Shown here piece by piece: positions 8,218-15,084 of a stretch of DNA of 20,464 nt. Origin of the DNA: JALTBU01 sp964410645 (GTDB taxonomy: Bacteria; Campylobacterota; Campylobacteria; Campylobacterales; Nautiliaceae); NCBI GenBank assembly GCA_964410645.1, contig CAYPHV010000022.1:1-20464 (forward strand). The letters are read 5' to 3'. How positions within the stretch are numbered: position 1 is the first letter of the stretch; each line of letters opens with the position of its first letter. A program made the translations under genes and the position numbers. A model generated the notes under the pieces. The model had not been told where the DNA came from, ran no database searches, and saw only the letters and a program-made list of their open reading frames with translations.

Positions 8218-10097
8218 TTATATCCTTTTATTTGATTTCTTCCATTGTTTTTAGCTTTATATAAAGCCTCATCAGCCAGATTTAAAGCTTGTTCAAATTC
8301 TTTTTTATTTTTAAATTCACCAATACCTATTGAAATTGTAATTTTAACATTTTTAAAACTGTAATTTTCGATTGTTTTTCTTACTTTCTCAGCAAGTTTA
8401 AGTCCGTCTTCATAATTTGTATGAGGCAATACAACAATAAATTCTTCTCCGCCCCATCTGCCTAAACAATCGCTTTTTCTAAAAGTTTTTTTTAAAATTG
8501 TACCTATTTCGCTTAAAACAAAATCTCCGAATTCATGCCCGTACGTATCGTTAACATTTTTAAAATGATCTATATCAAAAAATAAAATAACACCTTTTTC
8601 TATATCTTTTAATTTTTTTTCCAGGCCTCTTCTGTTTAATATTTTGGTAAGTTCGTCAAATTCCGATTCTTTTTTTACTTTATGATATTTTATATAAAAA
8701 ATTACAAATATTATTATCAAAAATAAAGCGGCCGCTAAAAATACAAAATTCCAATATGCATTTTTTTCCACCACAACAGCGGAGGTATATTTATTTATTA
8801 TATTTTCTTTTTCATTTTCGGAAATTTTGTCTATTGCATCATTAATTCTTTCTATCAAATCAGGCCTGTCATGTCTTACCATAATCTGAACATGAAATTT
8901 AAAAGGTGTTTTAAAAGCAATCTGCAAATTCATTAAATTATTTTGGTTTATAATCCACAAAATCACAGGCATTACATCCACAGCACACTGAACTTTTTTT
9001 TGTTCAACTAGTCTTAAAGCTTCAAGCGTATTTTTTACTTCTACATAATTTAATTTCGGATAATACTTTTTCATAAGTTTTTCAGCAGTAAAATTTTTAC
9101 CGACCGCAATTGATTTTATTTCATTTACAAAATTAAAATTTTCATTATTTCTACAAATTATTCCAAATGGAAAAGAAATATAAGCCTTGCTAAAAAGTGC
9201 ATATTTCTCCCTGTCTTTTGTTTTTGAAGAAGTAATACTGAGATCTGCTTTTTTATTTTTTATATCTTTTAAAATTTTATTCCATTGATAAACTTTTTTA
9301 AATGTGTATTGCAATTGTGCTTTTTTGGCAATCAGTTTCCAAAAATCCACACCGATACCATATAAACGTCCGTTTTGATACATATCCAAAGGCGGCCAGT
9401 TTGGTGTTATTTCAACAATTAAAGGTTTTTCGTTTATTTCTTTGATCAAATTATAATTTTCAAATAAAATATTGTTAAAATCAATTTTTTTATGTAAATA
9501 AAAAGCACTTATTAAAAAAGTCTTATAAACCAAATCTTTTTTAAAATCAAAATTTTTCTCAAAATAAAAATTAATATCTGTTATAAATTTTTTATGGGTT
9601 TTTATAAAATTTTTAGAAGCCACTAAAAAATACCGGTTAAAATAAATACCGTAATTTTTTAATTTAAAATCATAAATTTTATTATTGTCAATATCTTTTT
9701 GCCAGACAATCGCATCAACTTTTTTTTGTAAGAAATCTTTGAAAGTTGCATTTACTTCTTTATAATTTCCATCTAATCTATCCAGTAAAATCTTACTTTC
9801 AAAATCCAAGTTTGCTATTGTTTTAATTTTGCTCAACGGTTTTTGATTTGTTAAAATATATTCATGAGCTTCACCCAAAGGGGTAATAACACTCAGATTA
9901 TTTTTTAGAATAAAAGGGATTTGATTATAATCCAAAATTGCCAAAGAATTATTAAAATCAATTTCGTTAATATTTTTATATGTTTTAATTCTTATATTAT
10001 TTATACTTTTAGCACTAAAATCTTTTGGTTTGTATAAAATAACTTCGGCAAATAAAGCAGAAAATATAGATAAAAACAAAATTAATTTTTTAATCAA
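8214..10097 (-). CDS. Membrane diguanylate cyclase with tandem periplasmic binding domains
   Basis: Predicted inner-membrane c-di-GMP synthase of 627 aa. A signal peptide (1-17, ending SALFA) leads into a first substrate-binding-like lobe pair (about 18-225) that I cannot assign to a subfamily. A clear SBP_bac_3 amino acid-type domain follows (about 227-440, with KPLIVEITPNWPPLD and SITSSKTKDREKY), then one transmembrane helix (about 450-470) and a GGDEF domain (about 478-625). The active site is GGEEF (549-553), the metal site includes FDIDHFKNVND, and a canonical inhibitory site R540-K-S-D543 sits five residues before it, so the enzyme should be active and feedback-controlled. It starts with TTG, supported by GGAGG six bases upstream and by the signal peptide. 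No EAL domain is present. Confidence 0.88.
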   Translation of the reverse strand: MIKKLILFLSIFSALFAEVILYKPKDFSAKSINNIRIKTYKNINEIDFNNSLAILDYNQIPFILKNNLSVITPLGEAHEYILTNQKPLSKIKTIANLDFESKILLDRLDGNYKEVNATFKDFLQKKVDAIVWQKDIDNNKIYDFKLKNYGIYFNRYFLVASKNFIKTHKKFITDINFYFEKNFDFKKDLVYKTFLISAFYLHKKIDFNNILFENYNLIKEINEKPLIVEITPNWPPLDMYQNGRLYGIGVDFWKLIAKKAQLQYTFKKVYQWNKILKDIKNKKADLSITSSKTKDREKYALFSKAYISFPFGIICRNNENFNFVNEIKSIAVGKNFTAEKLMKKYYPKLNYVEVKNTLEALRLVEQKKVQCAVDVMPVILWIINQNNLMNLQIAFKTPFKFHVQIMVRHDRPDLIERINDAIDKISENEKENIINKYTSAVVVEKNAYWNFVFLAAALFLIIIFVIFYIKYHKVKKESEFDELTKILNRRGLEKKLKDIEKGVILFFDIDHFKNVNDTYGHEFGDFVLSEIGTILKKTFRKSDCLGRWGGEEFIVVLPHTNYEDGLKLAEKVRKTIENYSFKNVKITISIGIGEFKNKKEFEQALNLADEALYKAKNNGRNQIKGYK

Positions 10098-10992
10098 TAT
10101 TGCCTCCGCAGTATCTTTTATTCAAACATTCATAAATATCAATTCTCCTGTCCCTGAAAAAAGGCCATATTTTTCTGAGCTCTTTTGCCGCTTTTAAATC
10201 AATATCGGCTTCAATAATTTCTTCATTAATTCCGCCTCTTGCTTTTGTCTCACCCTGGGGACCGAAAACAAAACTGTTTCCCCAAAATTCTATTCCACCT
10301 AAAACACCTGATGGGTCTTTTTCCTTTCCCACCCTGTTAACAGCCGCTACATAAACACCGTTTGCCACGGCATGCCCTCTTTGCACACTTATCCATGCGT
10401 TTTTCATTTTTTCCTTTTCACTATCTGTATTTTCTTTTTCACAAAGTTCATCAACCCTGTTTTCCGGACATAAAAGATAACCTATTGCCGTAGGATAAAT
10501 CAATATTTCAGCTCCCTTCAGTGCCATAATTCTTGCCGCTTCCGGATACCATTGATCCCAGCATACCAAAACTCCAAGCCTTCCAATGCTTGTATCAATC
10601 GGCTCCATCTTGTCTCCGGGAGTAAAATAAAATTTTTCATAAAACCCGGGGTCGTCTGGAATATGTGTTTTTCTGTATTTTCCTACTACTTTTCCCCTGT
10701 CAAAAACCACCGCCGTATTGTAATAAATCCCGTCCATTGCTTTTTCAAAAAGACTTGTTACTAATACTATGTTTTGTTCTTTACTGATTCTTTTCCAGAA
10801 TTCAACATCTTTACTAAATTTCTCAGCCAAACTAAAATATTTTGTATCTTCGTTTTTACAGAAATATTCACTCTGGTGAAGCTCCGGTAAAATTACAAGC
10901 TCTCCGTTTGAATTCTTAATCATTTCCACTGTATGATTAATAGTATCAGTTTTATTTCCTTTAAACGACTGCTGGATAAGAGAAATTTTCAT
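10090..10992 (-). CDS. aguB: N-carbamoylputrescine amidase
   Basis: Nitrilase-superfamily hydrolase that releases ammonia and CO2 from N-carbamoylputrescine to give putrescine, the last step of the agmatine route. The protein is 300 aa, as in known AguB. The catalytic triad is visible as E37 (LPELH), K108 (YRKTH) and C144 (LVCWDQWYPE), and GKYRKTHIPDDPGFYEKFYF is diagnostic of the AguB subgroup rather than of generic amidases. I start at the ATG at 10992, one nucleotide after the chemoreceptor stop; a TTG four codons upstream has no advantage. The divergent carboxynorspermidine dehydrogenase gene at 12285 uses putrescine, so the two belong to one polyamine pathway. The agmatine deiminase gene is not in the window. 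Confidence 0.93.
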   Translation of the reverse strand: MKISLIQQSFKGNKTDTINHTVEMIKNSNGELVILPELHQSEYFCKNEDTKYFSLAEKFSKDVEFWKRISKEQNIVLVTSLFEKAMDGIYYNTAVVFDRGKVVGKYRKTHIPDDPGFYEKFYFTPGDKMEPIDTSIGRLGVLVCWDQWYPEAARIMALKGAEILIYPTAIGYLLCPENRVDELCEKENTDSEKEKMKNAWISVQRGHAVANGVYVAAVNRVGKEKDPSGVLGGIEFWGNSFVFGPQGETKARGGINEEIIEADIDLKAAKELRKIWPFFRDRRIDIYECLNKRYCGGNID

Positions 10993-10993
10993 A

Positions 10994-12223
10994 TTACGCT
11001 TCAAAATCTTTTATCATATTGGTAAGTTCTAAAATATTTCTTGCCATTGAATCAAACTTATCACCAATATCTTTTAATGCTTTCATTAGCTCTTCTATTT
11101 CCTGTTTAATATTTTCAATATCTGAATTCATATTAATTACATTTTGTTTAATCAAATTAATAACCGCTGTTATTTCACTCGCACTTTTTTGAGATTTCTC
11201 AGCAAGTTTTCTAACCTCGTCTGCCACAACCGCAAAACCTCTTCCGTGTTCTCCTGCCCTTGCAGCCTCAATAGCCGCATTTAATGCAAGCAAATTAGTC
11301 TGGTCAGCTATATCTTTTATAATTTCTATCATTTTTTCTATATCTTCCATTGAATTATTAAGATCATTTGCTCTGTTGCTCACTTCCATTTGAGAAGGCA
11401 AAATTTTAGTTTCATTCCATTTTAATAATTTATTTAATTCTTTAGAAACTCCGATATGTACGTCTTTAACTAAATTTGATGAATTTTTAAGAGACACAAC
11501 TAATCTAGACAAAGTTTTTTGTATTTCTTTAATAGGCTCTTCCATAATTTTAAAATCATTGTCATCAGATAAATGAAAATTTGTATTTAATTTATAATGT
11601 GTAATATCTTCAAGTGTTTTTATAAGCTCAACAGCCTCTTTTTTGAAAAATTCTTTCCTAATATGAGCCTCTTTTTTTCTTTCTTCTGTTAAATTTCTTA
11701 AACTTACATATGTTTGTACCACTTCCCCGTTTCTGACAATCGGTTCAACATAAACATAAACCGGGATTATTTCACCGGCTTTGGTTGTAATTTCCGCTAT
11801 ACCTATTCCGCTTTTTTTTTCATTGCTATATTTTCCAACCAGCTTACAGACTTTACATTCACTAGGATTTTTAGGCCATAAAATTTTAGGAGCCTGAGGT
11901 AAAGATAATTTTTTTATTTCATATTCGTTAAATCCTGTTAATTTTTCAAATTCACTATTCCAAACAACCATTTTTTTATTTGGTGCAACAGCAAAAAGCG
12001 CTACTGGGAAATGATTTATAAAATAATTCATTTCATATGCAGCATTATTTAAAAATTTTGAAATAAATTCTATTTTTTCTTCAAAAGTTTTTAAATCATC
12101 AATTCCGTTTAAATATGATTCATTCACAGTATTTTGCTTAATACTGTTTAAGCATTCATTTACTTTTTCTTCACTTAAAGTATTTTTTGAAATATTTTTT
12201 TCTTTATTTTTAAAAAACAACAC
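10994..12223 (-). CDS. Soluble PAS-domain methyl-accepting chemotaxis protein
   Basis: Cytoplasmic chemoreceptor-like signal transducer of 409 aa with no hydrophobic membrane segment. A PAS domain covers about 62-180 (INHFPVALFAVAPNKKMVVWN at its start, then LTGFNEYEI) and contains an insertion with C123-x2-C126 (SECKVCKL). A linker follows, then a short MCP signalling hairpin (about 285-405) whose tip EAARAGEHGRGFAVVADEVRKLA (319-341) is the CheA/CheW contact region. The start is a GTG at 12223 preceded by AAAAAGG. The ligand is unknown; by family analogy such receptors sense redox, oxygen or metabolic state, and the CxxC pair fits a metal or thiol sensor. It is the first gene of the minus-strand array, so it shares a message with aguB and the cyclase. 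Confidence 0.88.
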   Translation of the reverse strand: MLFFKNKEKNISKNTLSEEKVNECLNSIKQNTVNESYLNGIDDLKTFEEKIEFISKFLNNAAYEMNYFINHFPVALFAVAPNKKMVVWNSEFEKLTGFNEYEIKKLSLPQAPKILWPKNPSECKVCKLVGKYSNEKKSGIGIAEITTKAGEIIPVYVYVEPIVRNGEVVQTYVSLRNLTEERKKEAHIRKEFFKKEAVELIKTLEDITHYKLNTNFHLSDDNDFKIMEEPIKEIQKTLSRLVVSLKNSSNLVKDVHIGVSKELNKLLKWNETKILPSQMEVSNRANDLNNSMEDIEKMIEIIKDIADQTNLLALNAAIEAARAGEHGRGFAVVADEVRKLAEKSQKSASEITAVINLIKQNVINMNSDIENIKQEIEELMKALKDIGDKFDSMARNILELTNMIKDFEA

Positions 12224-12243
12224 TTTAAGACCTTTTTAAAAAA

Positions 12244-12252
12244 ATTATAACA
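12244..12252 (-). promoter_or_regulatory. Extended -10 promoter of the minus-strand array
   Basis: On the minus strand the sequence TG-T-TATAAT (12252-12244) gives a perfect extended -10 element, 20 nt before the GTG of the chemoreceptor. No -35 consensus is seen, as is usual for Campylobacterota. It is back-to-back with the promoter at 12258-12266, only 5 bp apart. Confidence 0.6.
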
Positions 12253-12257
12253 CAATT

Positions 12258-12266
12258 TGCTATAAT
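12258..12266 (+). promoter_or_regulatory. Extended -10 promoter of the carboxynorspermidine dehydrogenase gene
   Basis: TG-C-TATAAT (12258-12266) is a perfect extended -10 box 18 nt upstream of the ATG at 12285, which gives a very short leader. AAGGA at 12275-12279 is the ribosome binding site. The opposing promoter for the minus-strand array lies 5 bp away, so the two RNA polymerase footprints must overlap. Confidence 0.65.
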
Positions 12267-12284
12267 TTGAAAAAAAGGAATGCA

Positions 12285-13502
12285 ATGGCAAATCTTTTAA
12301 TAATAGGAGCCGGCGGAGTAGGAAGGGTTGCAACTTTTAAAGCTGCAATGAACGCCCATGTTTTTAACAATATTGTCTTGGCAAGCAGAACAAAAAGCAA
12401 ATGTGATTTAATAGCAAAAGACATTAAAGAAAAACTTGGAATAGAAGTTAAAACAGCCCAAATTGATGCCATGGACATAGACGCTACCGCTAAACTTATT
12501 AAAGATACAAATTCTGATATTGTTTTAAACGTTGCGCTTCCTTATCAGGATTTGGCAATAATGGATGCATGTCTTAAAGCCGGGGCGCATTATGTTGATA
12601 CGGCAAATTACGAACATCCGGACGTTGCCAAATTTGAATATAAAAAACAGTGGGCAAAAGACAAAGATTTTAAAAAAGCAGGACTTATGGCGCTTCTTGG
12701 AAGCGGATTCGACCCTGGGGTAACCAATGTATTTACGGCCTATGCGGCACAGGAGCTTTTAGAAAAAATCGAATATCTTGATATATTTGACTGTAACGCC
12801 GGAGATCACGGTTATCCTTTTGCCACAAATTTTAATCCTGAAATAAATATACGTGAAATTACCCAAAAAGGAAAATTCTATGAAAACGGGGAATGGAAAG
12901 AAATTAAGCCTATGAGTGTCAGTTTTAAATGGAATTATCCAAAAGTCGGGGAATATCCAAGCTATCTGCTTTACCATGAAGAATTAGAAAGCCTAACTAA
13001 AAATTTTCCGTCTATCAAAAGAGCAAGATTTTTTATGACATTTTCTGATAAATATCTTTGGCATCTAAAAGCTTTGCAAAATATCAAAATGACAGATATT
13101 AAACCGATTGAAATATGCGAAAACTGTAAAATTTCACCTATGGAATTTCTGAAAAAAGTGCTTCCGGACCCGGCAAGTTTAGGCCCAAGAACAAAAGGCC
13201 AAACCAATATAGGCGTAGTAGTAACCGGATATAAAGAGGGTAAGAAAAAAAGATACTATATTTATAATATTTGTGACCATCAATGTGCATTCAGGGAAGT
13301 CGGCGCCCAGTGTGTAAGTTATACAACAGGGGTTCCAGCTATGATAGGGGCTAAAATGATTGCTACTAAAACCTGGTTTAGTAAAGGGGTTAAAAATATG
13401 GAAGAATTCCCTGCCCGTCCGTTTATGTATGAACTGAATAAAAACGGACTTCCATGGTTTATAAAAGAACTTCATCCGGCCGGACTTCCAATAGATAGAT
13501 AG
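12285..13502 (+). CDS. Carboxynorspermidine/carboxyspermidine dehydrogenase
   Basis: Saccharopine dehydrogenase-family reductase of 405 aa, the size of the Campylobacter and Vibrio CASDH/CANSDH enzymes. It condenses aspartate semialdehyde with putrescine (or diaminopropane) and NADPH to form carboxyspermidine (or carboxynorspermidine), the SAM-independent route to spermidine. The Rossmann motif is GAGGVG (residues 8-13). Family blocks include NVALPYQD, DTANYEHPD, LGSGFDPGVTNVF and DCNAGDHGYPFATNFNPE, which separate it from lysine-pathway saccharopine dehydrogenases. The start is the ATG at 12285 behind AAGGA; an in-frame TTG at 12267 overlaps the -10 box and is rejected. The decarboxylase that completes the pathway is not in the window. 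Confidence 0.92.
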   Translation: MANLLIIGAGGVGRVATFKAAMNAHVFNNIVLASRTKSKCDLIAKDIKEKLGIEVKTAQIDAMDIDATAKLIKDTNSDIVLNVALPYQDLAIMDACLKAGAHYVDTANYEHPDVAKFEYKKQWAKDKDFKKAGLMALLGSGFDPGVTNVFTAYAAQELLEKIEYLDIFDCNAGDHGYPFATNFNPEINIREITQKGKFYENGEWKEIKPMSVSFKWNYPKVGEYPSYLLYHEELESLTKNFPSIKRARFFMTFSDKYLWHLKALQNIKMTDIKPIEICENCKISPMEFLKKVLPDPASLGPRTKGQTNIGVVVTGYKEGKKKRYYIYNICDHQCAFREVGAQCVSYTTGVPAMIGAKMIATKTWFSKGVKNMEEFPARPFMYELNKNGLPWFIKELHPAGLPIDR

Positions 13503-13524
13503 ACTATTTAATTTTTTTTAGTCT
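13501..13524 (+). terminator. Possible weak terminator after the dehydrogenase gene
   Basis: AGACTA (13501-13506) pairs with TAGTCT (13519-13524) across a 12 nt AT loop, and a short TTT follows. The stem begins at the stop codon. Six base pairs with a large loop make it weak. Confidence 0.3.
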
Positions 13525-13540
13525 TTTATACTCATAATAT

Positions 13541-13570
13541 TTGACAAATATAAATTATTTGATATATAAT
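13541..13570 (+). promoter_or_regulatory. Consensus sigma70 promoter for the hdeD-like gene
   Basis: TTGACA (13541-13546), an 18 nt spacer and TATAAT (13565-13570) form a perfect-box housekeeping promoter. Transcription would start near 13577, about 20 nt before the ATG at 13598. The full -35 box is unusual in this window and suggests strong expression. Confidence 0.75.
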
Positions 13571-13597
13571 TATATTACTAAATTTAAAGGGGCAAAA

Positions 13598-14149
13598 ATG
13601 TTTATTGCAAATAATATTGATAAAGAAAAATTAAAAGAATTTTCAACTTTATCTATTGTCGGAGGTATTATTTTATCTATTGCCGGAATTTTAGCAATAA
13701 TTTATCCGGAATTAGGAAGTACAGCGTTTGTATTTTTTCTAGGAGCTTTGTTTCTTGCGGTAGGATTAGTTGAAGTTTGGACAACATTTAAAGCACACCG
13801 AAACAGTGCGGGGGCATGGTTTAAAGCTATCGTTCTTTTAATTACAGGTATTTTACTTTTAATCTGGCCTGTCAGCGGAATCGCGGCTGTTGCAATACTT
13901 CTTGCTGCATATTTTTTTATTGATTCATTCAGTTCCCTTCAAATGGGACTTGATCTAAAACCTTTAAAAGGATGGTGGTTATCCGTGCTTAACGGCGTTT
14001 TAAGTTTTATTTTAGGTATTATTATGGTTCTGGGATGGCCGTTTACTGCACCTCTTACAGTGGGAATTGTTGTAGGGGTTAGTTTTTTTATGGACGGAAT
14101 TGTACTTATTTATCTTGGATGGCTATCAAAAAAAGGAGCTCACGATTAA
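13598..14149 (+). CDS. HdeD-like (DUF308) membrane protein
   Basis: Small integral membrane protein of 183 aa with six predicted hydrophobic helices arranged as three hairpins, the architecture of HdeD. HdeD in E. coli belongs to the acid-resistance island, but most family members have no defined function. Typical repeats are visible: SIAGILAIIYPELG, ITGILLLIWPVSG and LGIIMVLGWPF, each a helix followed by a WP/YP turn. The start at 13598 is set by AAAGGGG just upstream; an in-frame ATG at 13541 lies on the promoter -35 box. It is transcribed alone from a strong promoter and ends in a hairpin overlapping its stop codon. Stress protection is plausible but unproven. Confidence 0.82.
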   Translation: MFIANNIDKEKLKEFSTLSIVGGIILSIAGILAIIYPELGSTAFVFFLGALFLAVGLVEVWTTFKAHRNSAGAWFKAIVLLITGILLLIWPVSGIAAVAILLAAYFFIDSFSSLQMGLDLKPLKGWWLSVLNGVLSFILGIIMVLGWPFTAPLTVGIVVGVSFFMDGIVLIYLGWLSKKGAHD

Positions 14150-14157
14150 TTCGTGAG
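14139..14157. terminator. Bidirectional terminator hairpin
   Basis: CTCACGA (14139-14145), the loop TTAAT and TCGTGAG (14151-14157) form a perfect 7 bp stem that overlaps the stop codon of the hdeD-like gene. On the minus strand a run of seven T follows within four bases, so it is a better terminator for the opposing reductase gene. On the plus strand only TTTAATAA follows. Confidence 0.65.
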
Positions 14158-14211
14158 TTTAATAATGAAACAAGTTCATCTCCGCAAATCTGATTTTTTT
14201 TCAAAAGTTCC

Positions 14212-14559
14212 TCACTTTTTTTCATCTAATCCCTTTTTAATTTCTTCACATTTATCTTTATTACAGTATATGCCGCAATGACAGCATCCTTCTGCTACTT
14301 CATGATCAATTGCAGGTTTGCAGGGACAAATTCTGTCTTCCTTATCACCCATAGGAATAAAACAGGGGCAGTATCTTTTACCAAACATTAATTTATTACG
14401 GGTTAGCCCCATTATAATAGCATTATATATTTCCTCATTAGGAGTTATACACCATCCAAATTGTTTAACTACTTTTTCTACAAATTTTTTTGTTTTAATT
14501 TCTTCGTTTTTAAATTCTTCACTTTCCAAATCTATATCTGTTCTTTTTGGCTTGAGCAT
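14212..14559 (-). CDS. Ferredoxin-thioredoxin reductase catalytic-chain-like iron-sulfur protein
   Basis: Small 115 aa protein of the FTR beta-chain family, in which a 4Fe-4S cluster next to an active disulfide passes electrons one at a time from ferredoxin to thioredoxin-like disulfides. The three cysteine pairs are C64-P-C66, C78-P-C80 and C93-H-C95, matching CPC, CPC and CHC of known enzymes, but the spacings (11 and 12 residues) differ from the plant form (16 and 8 in family descriptions). Extra cysteines are C37, C92, C99 and C104. No variable (alpha) chain or thioredoxin gene is adjacent, as in anaerobic archaeal and bacterial versions. The gene has its own promoter at 14581-14609, AAGGA before the ATG and a shared terminator. 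A disulfide reductase role is likely; its partner is unknown. Confidence 0.85.
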   Translation of the reverse strand: MLKPKRTDIDLESEEFKNEEIKTKKFVEKVVKQFGWCITPNEEIYNAIIMGLTRNKLMFGKRYCPCFIPMGDKEDRICPCKPAIDHEVAEGCCHCGIYCNKDKCEEIKKGLDEKK

Positions 14560-14580
14560 ACGCAGTCCTTTTTTTGTTTT

Positions 14581-14609
14581 ATTCTATCAAACTAACGCTC
14601 AAATGTCAA
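14581..14609 (-). promoter_or_regulatory. Sigma70 promoter for the FTR-like gene
   Basis: On the minus strand TTGACA (14609-14604), a 17 nt spacer and TAGAAT (14586-14581) form a near-perfect promoter, and the -10 is also extended (TGA before it). The leader before the ATG at 14559 would be about 15 nt. Confidence 0.75.
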
Positions 14610-14649
14610 AAATAAGATAAATTAACTCTTTAATACTAATGCTCAATAA

Positions 14650-14668
14650 TTAATCATTTATTGATTAA
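14650..14668. promoter_or_regulatory. Candidate operator, 7-5-7 inverted repeat upstream of glnK
   Basis: TTAATCA (14650-14656), TTTAT and TGATTAA (14662-14668) form a perfect inverted repeat in the gap between the divergent FTR-like and glnK genes, 77 nt before the glnK ATG. Its length and symmetry fit a dimeric helix-turn-helix protein. It is not a canonical FNR or CRP site, because the half-site order is reversed. In such AT-rich DNA chance is possible. Confidence 0.35.
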
Positions 14669-14710
14669 ATCTTATACAATCCTAAATGATAGATATACTC
14701 TTTTTACATA

Positions 14711-14716
14711 TATAAT
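14711..14716 (+). promoter_or_regulatory. Candidate -10 box of glnK-amtB
   Basis: TATAAT (14711-14716) lies 29 nt upstream of the glnK start, whose ribosome binding site AAAGGAG is at 14734-14740. No convincing -35 box is visible. The region contains no TGG, so a sigma54 (-24/-12) promoter, the usual driver of glnK in Proteobacteria, is absent. Confidence 0.45.
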
Positions 14717-14745
14717 TTTATTGTAAATCAAAAAAAGGAGCTCAG

Positions 14746-15084
14746 ATGAAAAAAATTGAAGCGATTATAAAGCCTTTTAAACTTGATGAGGTTAAAGAGG
14801 CTTTAATTGACTCAGACATTACAGGTATTACTGTCAGTGAAGTAAAAGGACACGGCAGGCAACACGGGCATACAGAATTATACAGAGGTGCCGAATATGT
14901 GGTTGATTTCCTGCCAAAAATAAAACTGGAAATATTTGTTAATGATGATTTTGTTCAAAAAACGGTTGAGATTATTCAAACACACGCAAAAACAGGAAAA
15001 ATAGGAGATGGAAAAATCTTTATTATGCCGGCTGAGGAAGCAATAAGAATCAGAACAGGCGAAAGGGGAAGAGATGCTGTTTAG
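14746..15084 (+). CDS. glnK: PII nitrogen regulatory protein GlnK/GlnB
   Basis: Trimeric signal protein that reads ATP/ADP and 2-oxoglutarate and blocks the AmtB channel when nitrogen is plentiful. The protein is 112 aa, standard PII. The T-loop is complete (about 37-55, GRQHGHTELYRGAEY) with Y51, the residue uridylylated by GlnD in enteric bacteria; whether that happens here is unknown. The B-loop TGKIGDGKIF and the C-loop RIRTGERG are conserved nucleotide-binding elements. It precedes amtB with an 11 nt overlap, the classic glnK-amtB pair, so I use glnK rather than glnB. A perfect AAAAAAAGGAG precedes the start. Confidence 0.95.
   Translation: MKKIEAIIKPFKLDEVKEALIDSDITGITVSEVKGHGRQHGHTELYRGAEYVVDFLPKIKLEIFVNDDFVQKTVEIIQTHAKTGKIGDGKIFIMPAEEAIRIRTGERGRDAV

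Noticed and set aside
13541..13597. Upstream ATG that would lengthen the HdeD-like protein by 19 residues
   Set aside because: It would place the coding start on a perfect TTGACA/TATAAT promoter; AAAGGGG supports the ATG at 13598.
14318..14620. 100 aa plus-strand ORF opposite the FTR-like gene
   Set aside because: The cysteine motifs on the other strand identify the real gene; this frame covers that gene's promoter and has no ribosome binding site.
14560..14745. Possible sigma54 promoter for glnK-amtB
   Set aside because: The stretch contains no TGG at all, so the TGGCAC-type -24 element cannot be present.
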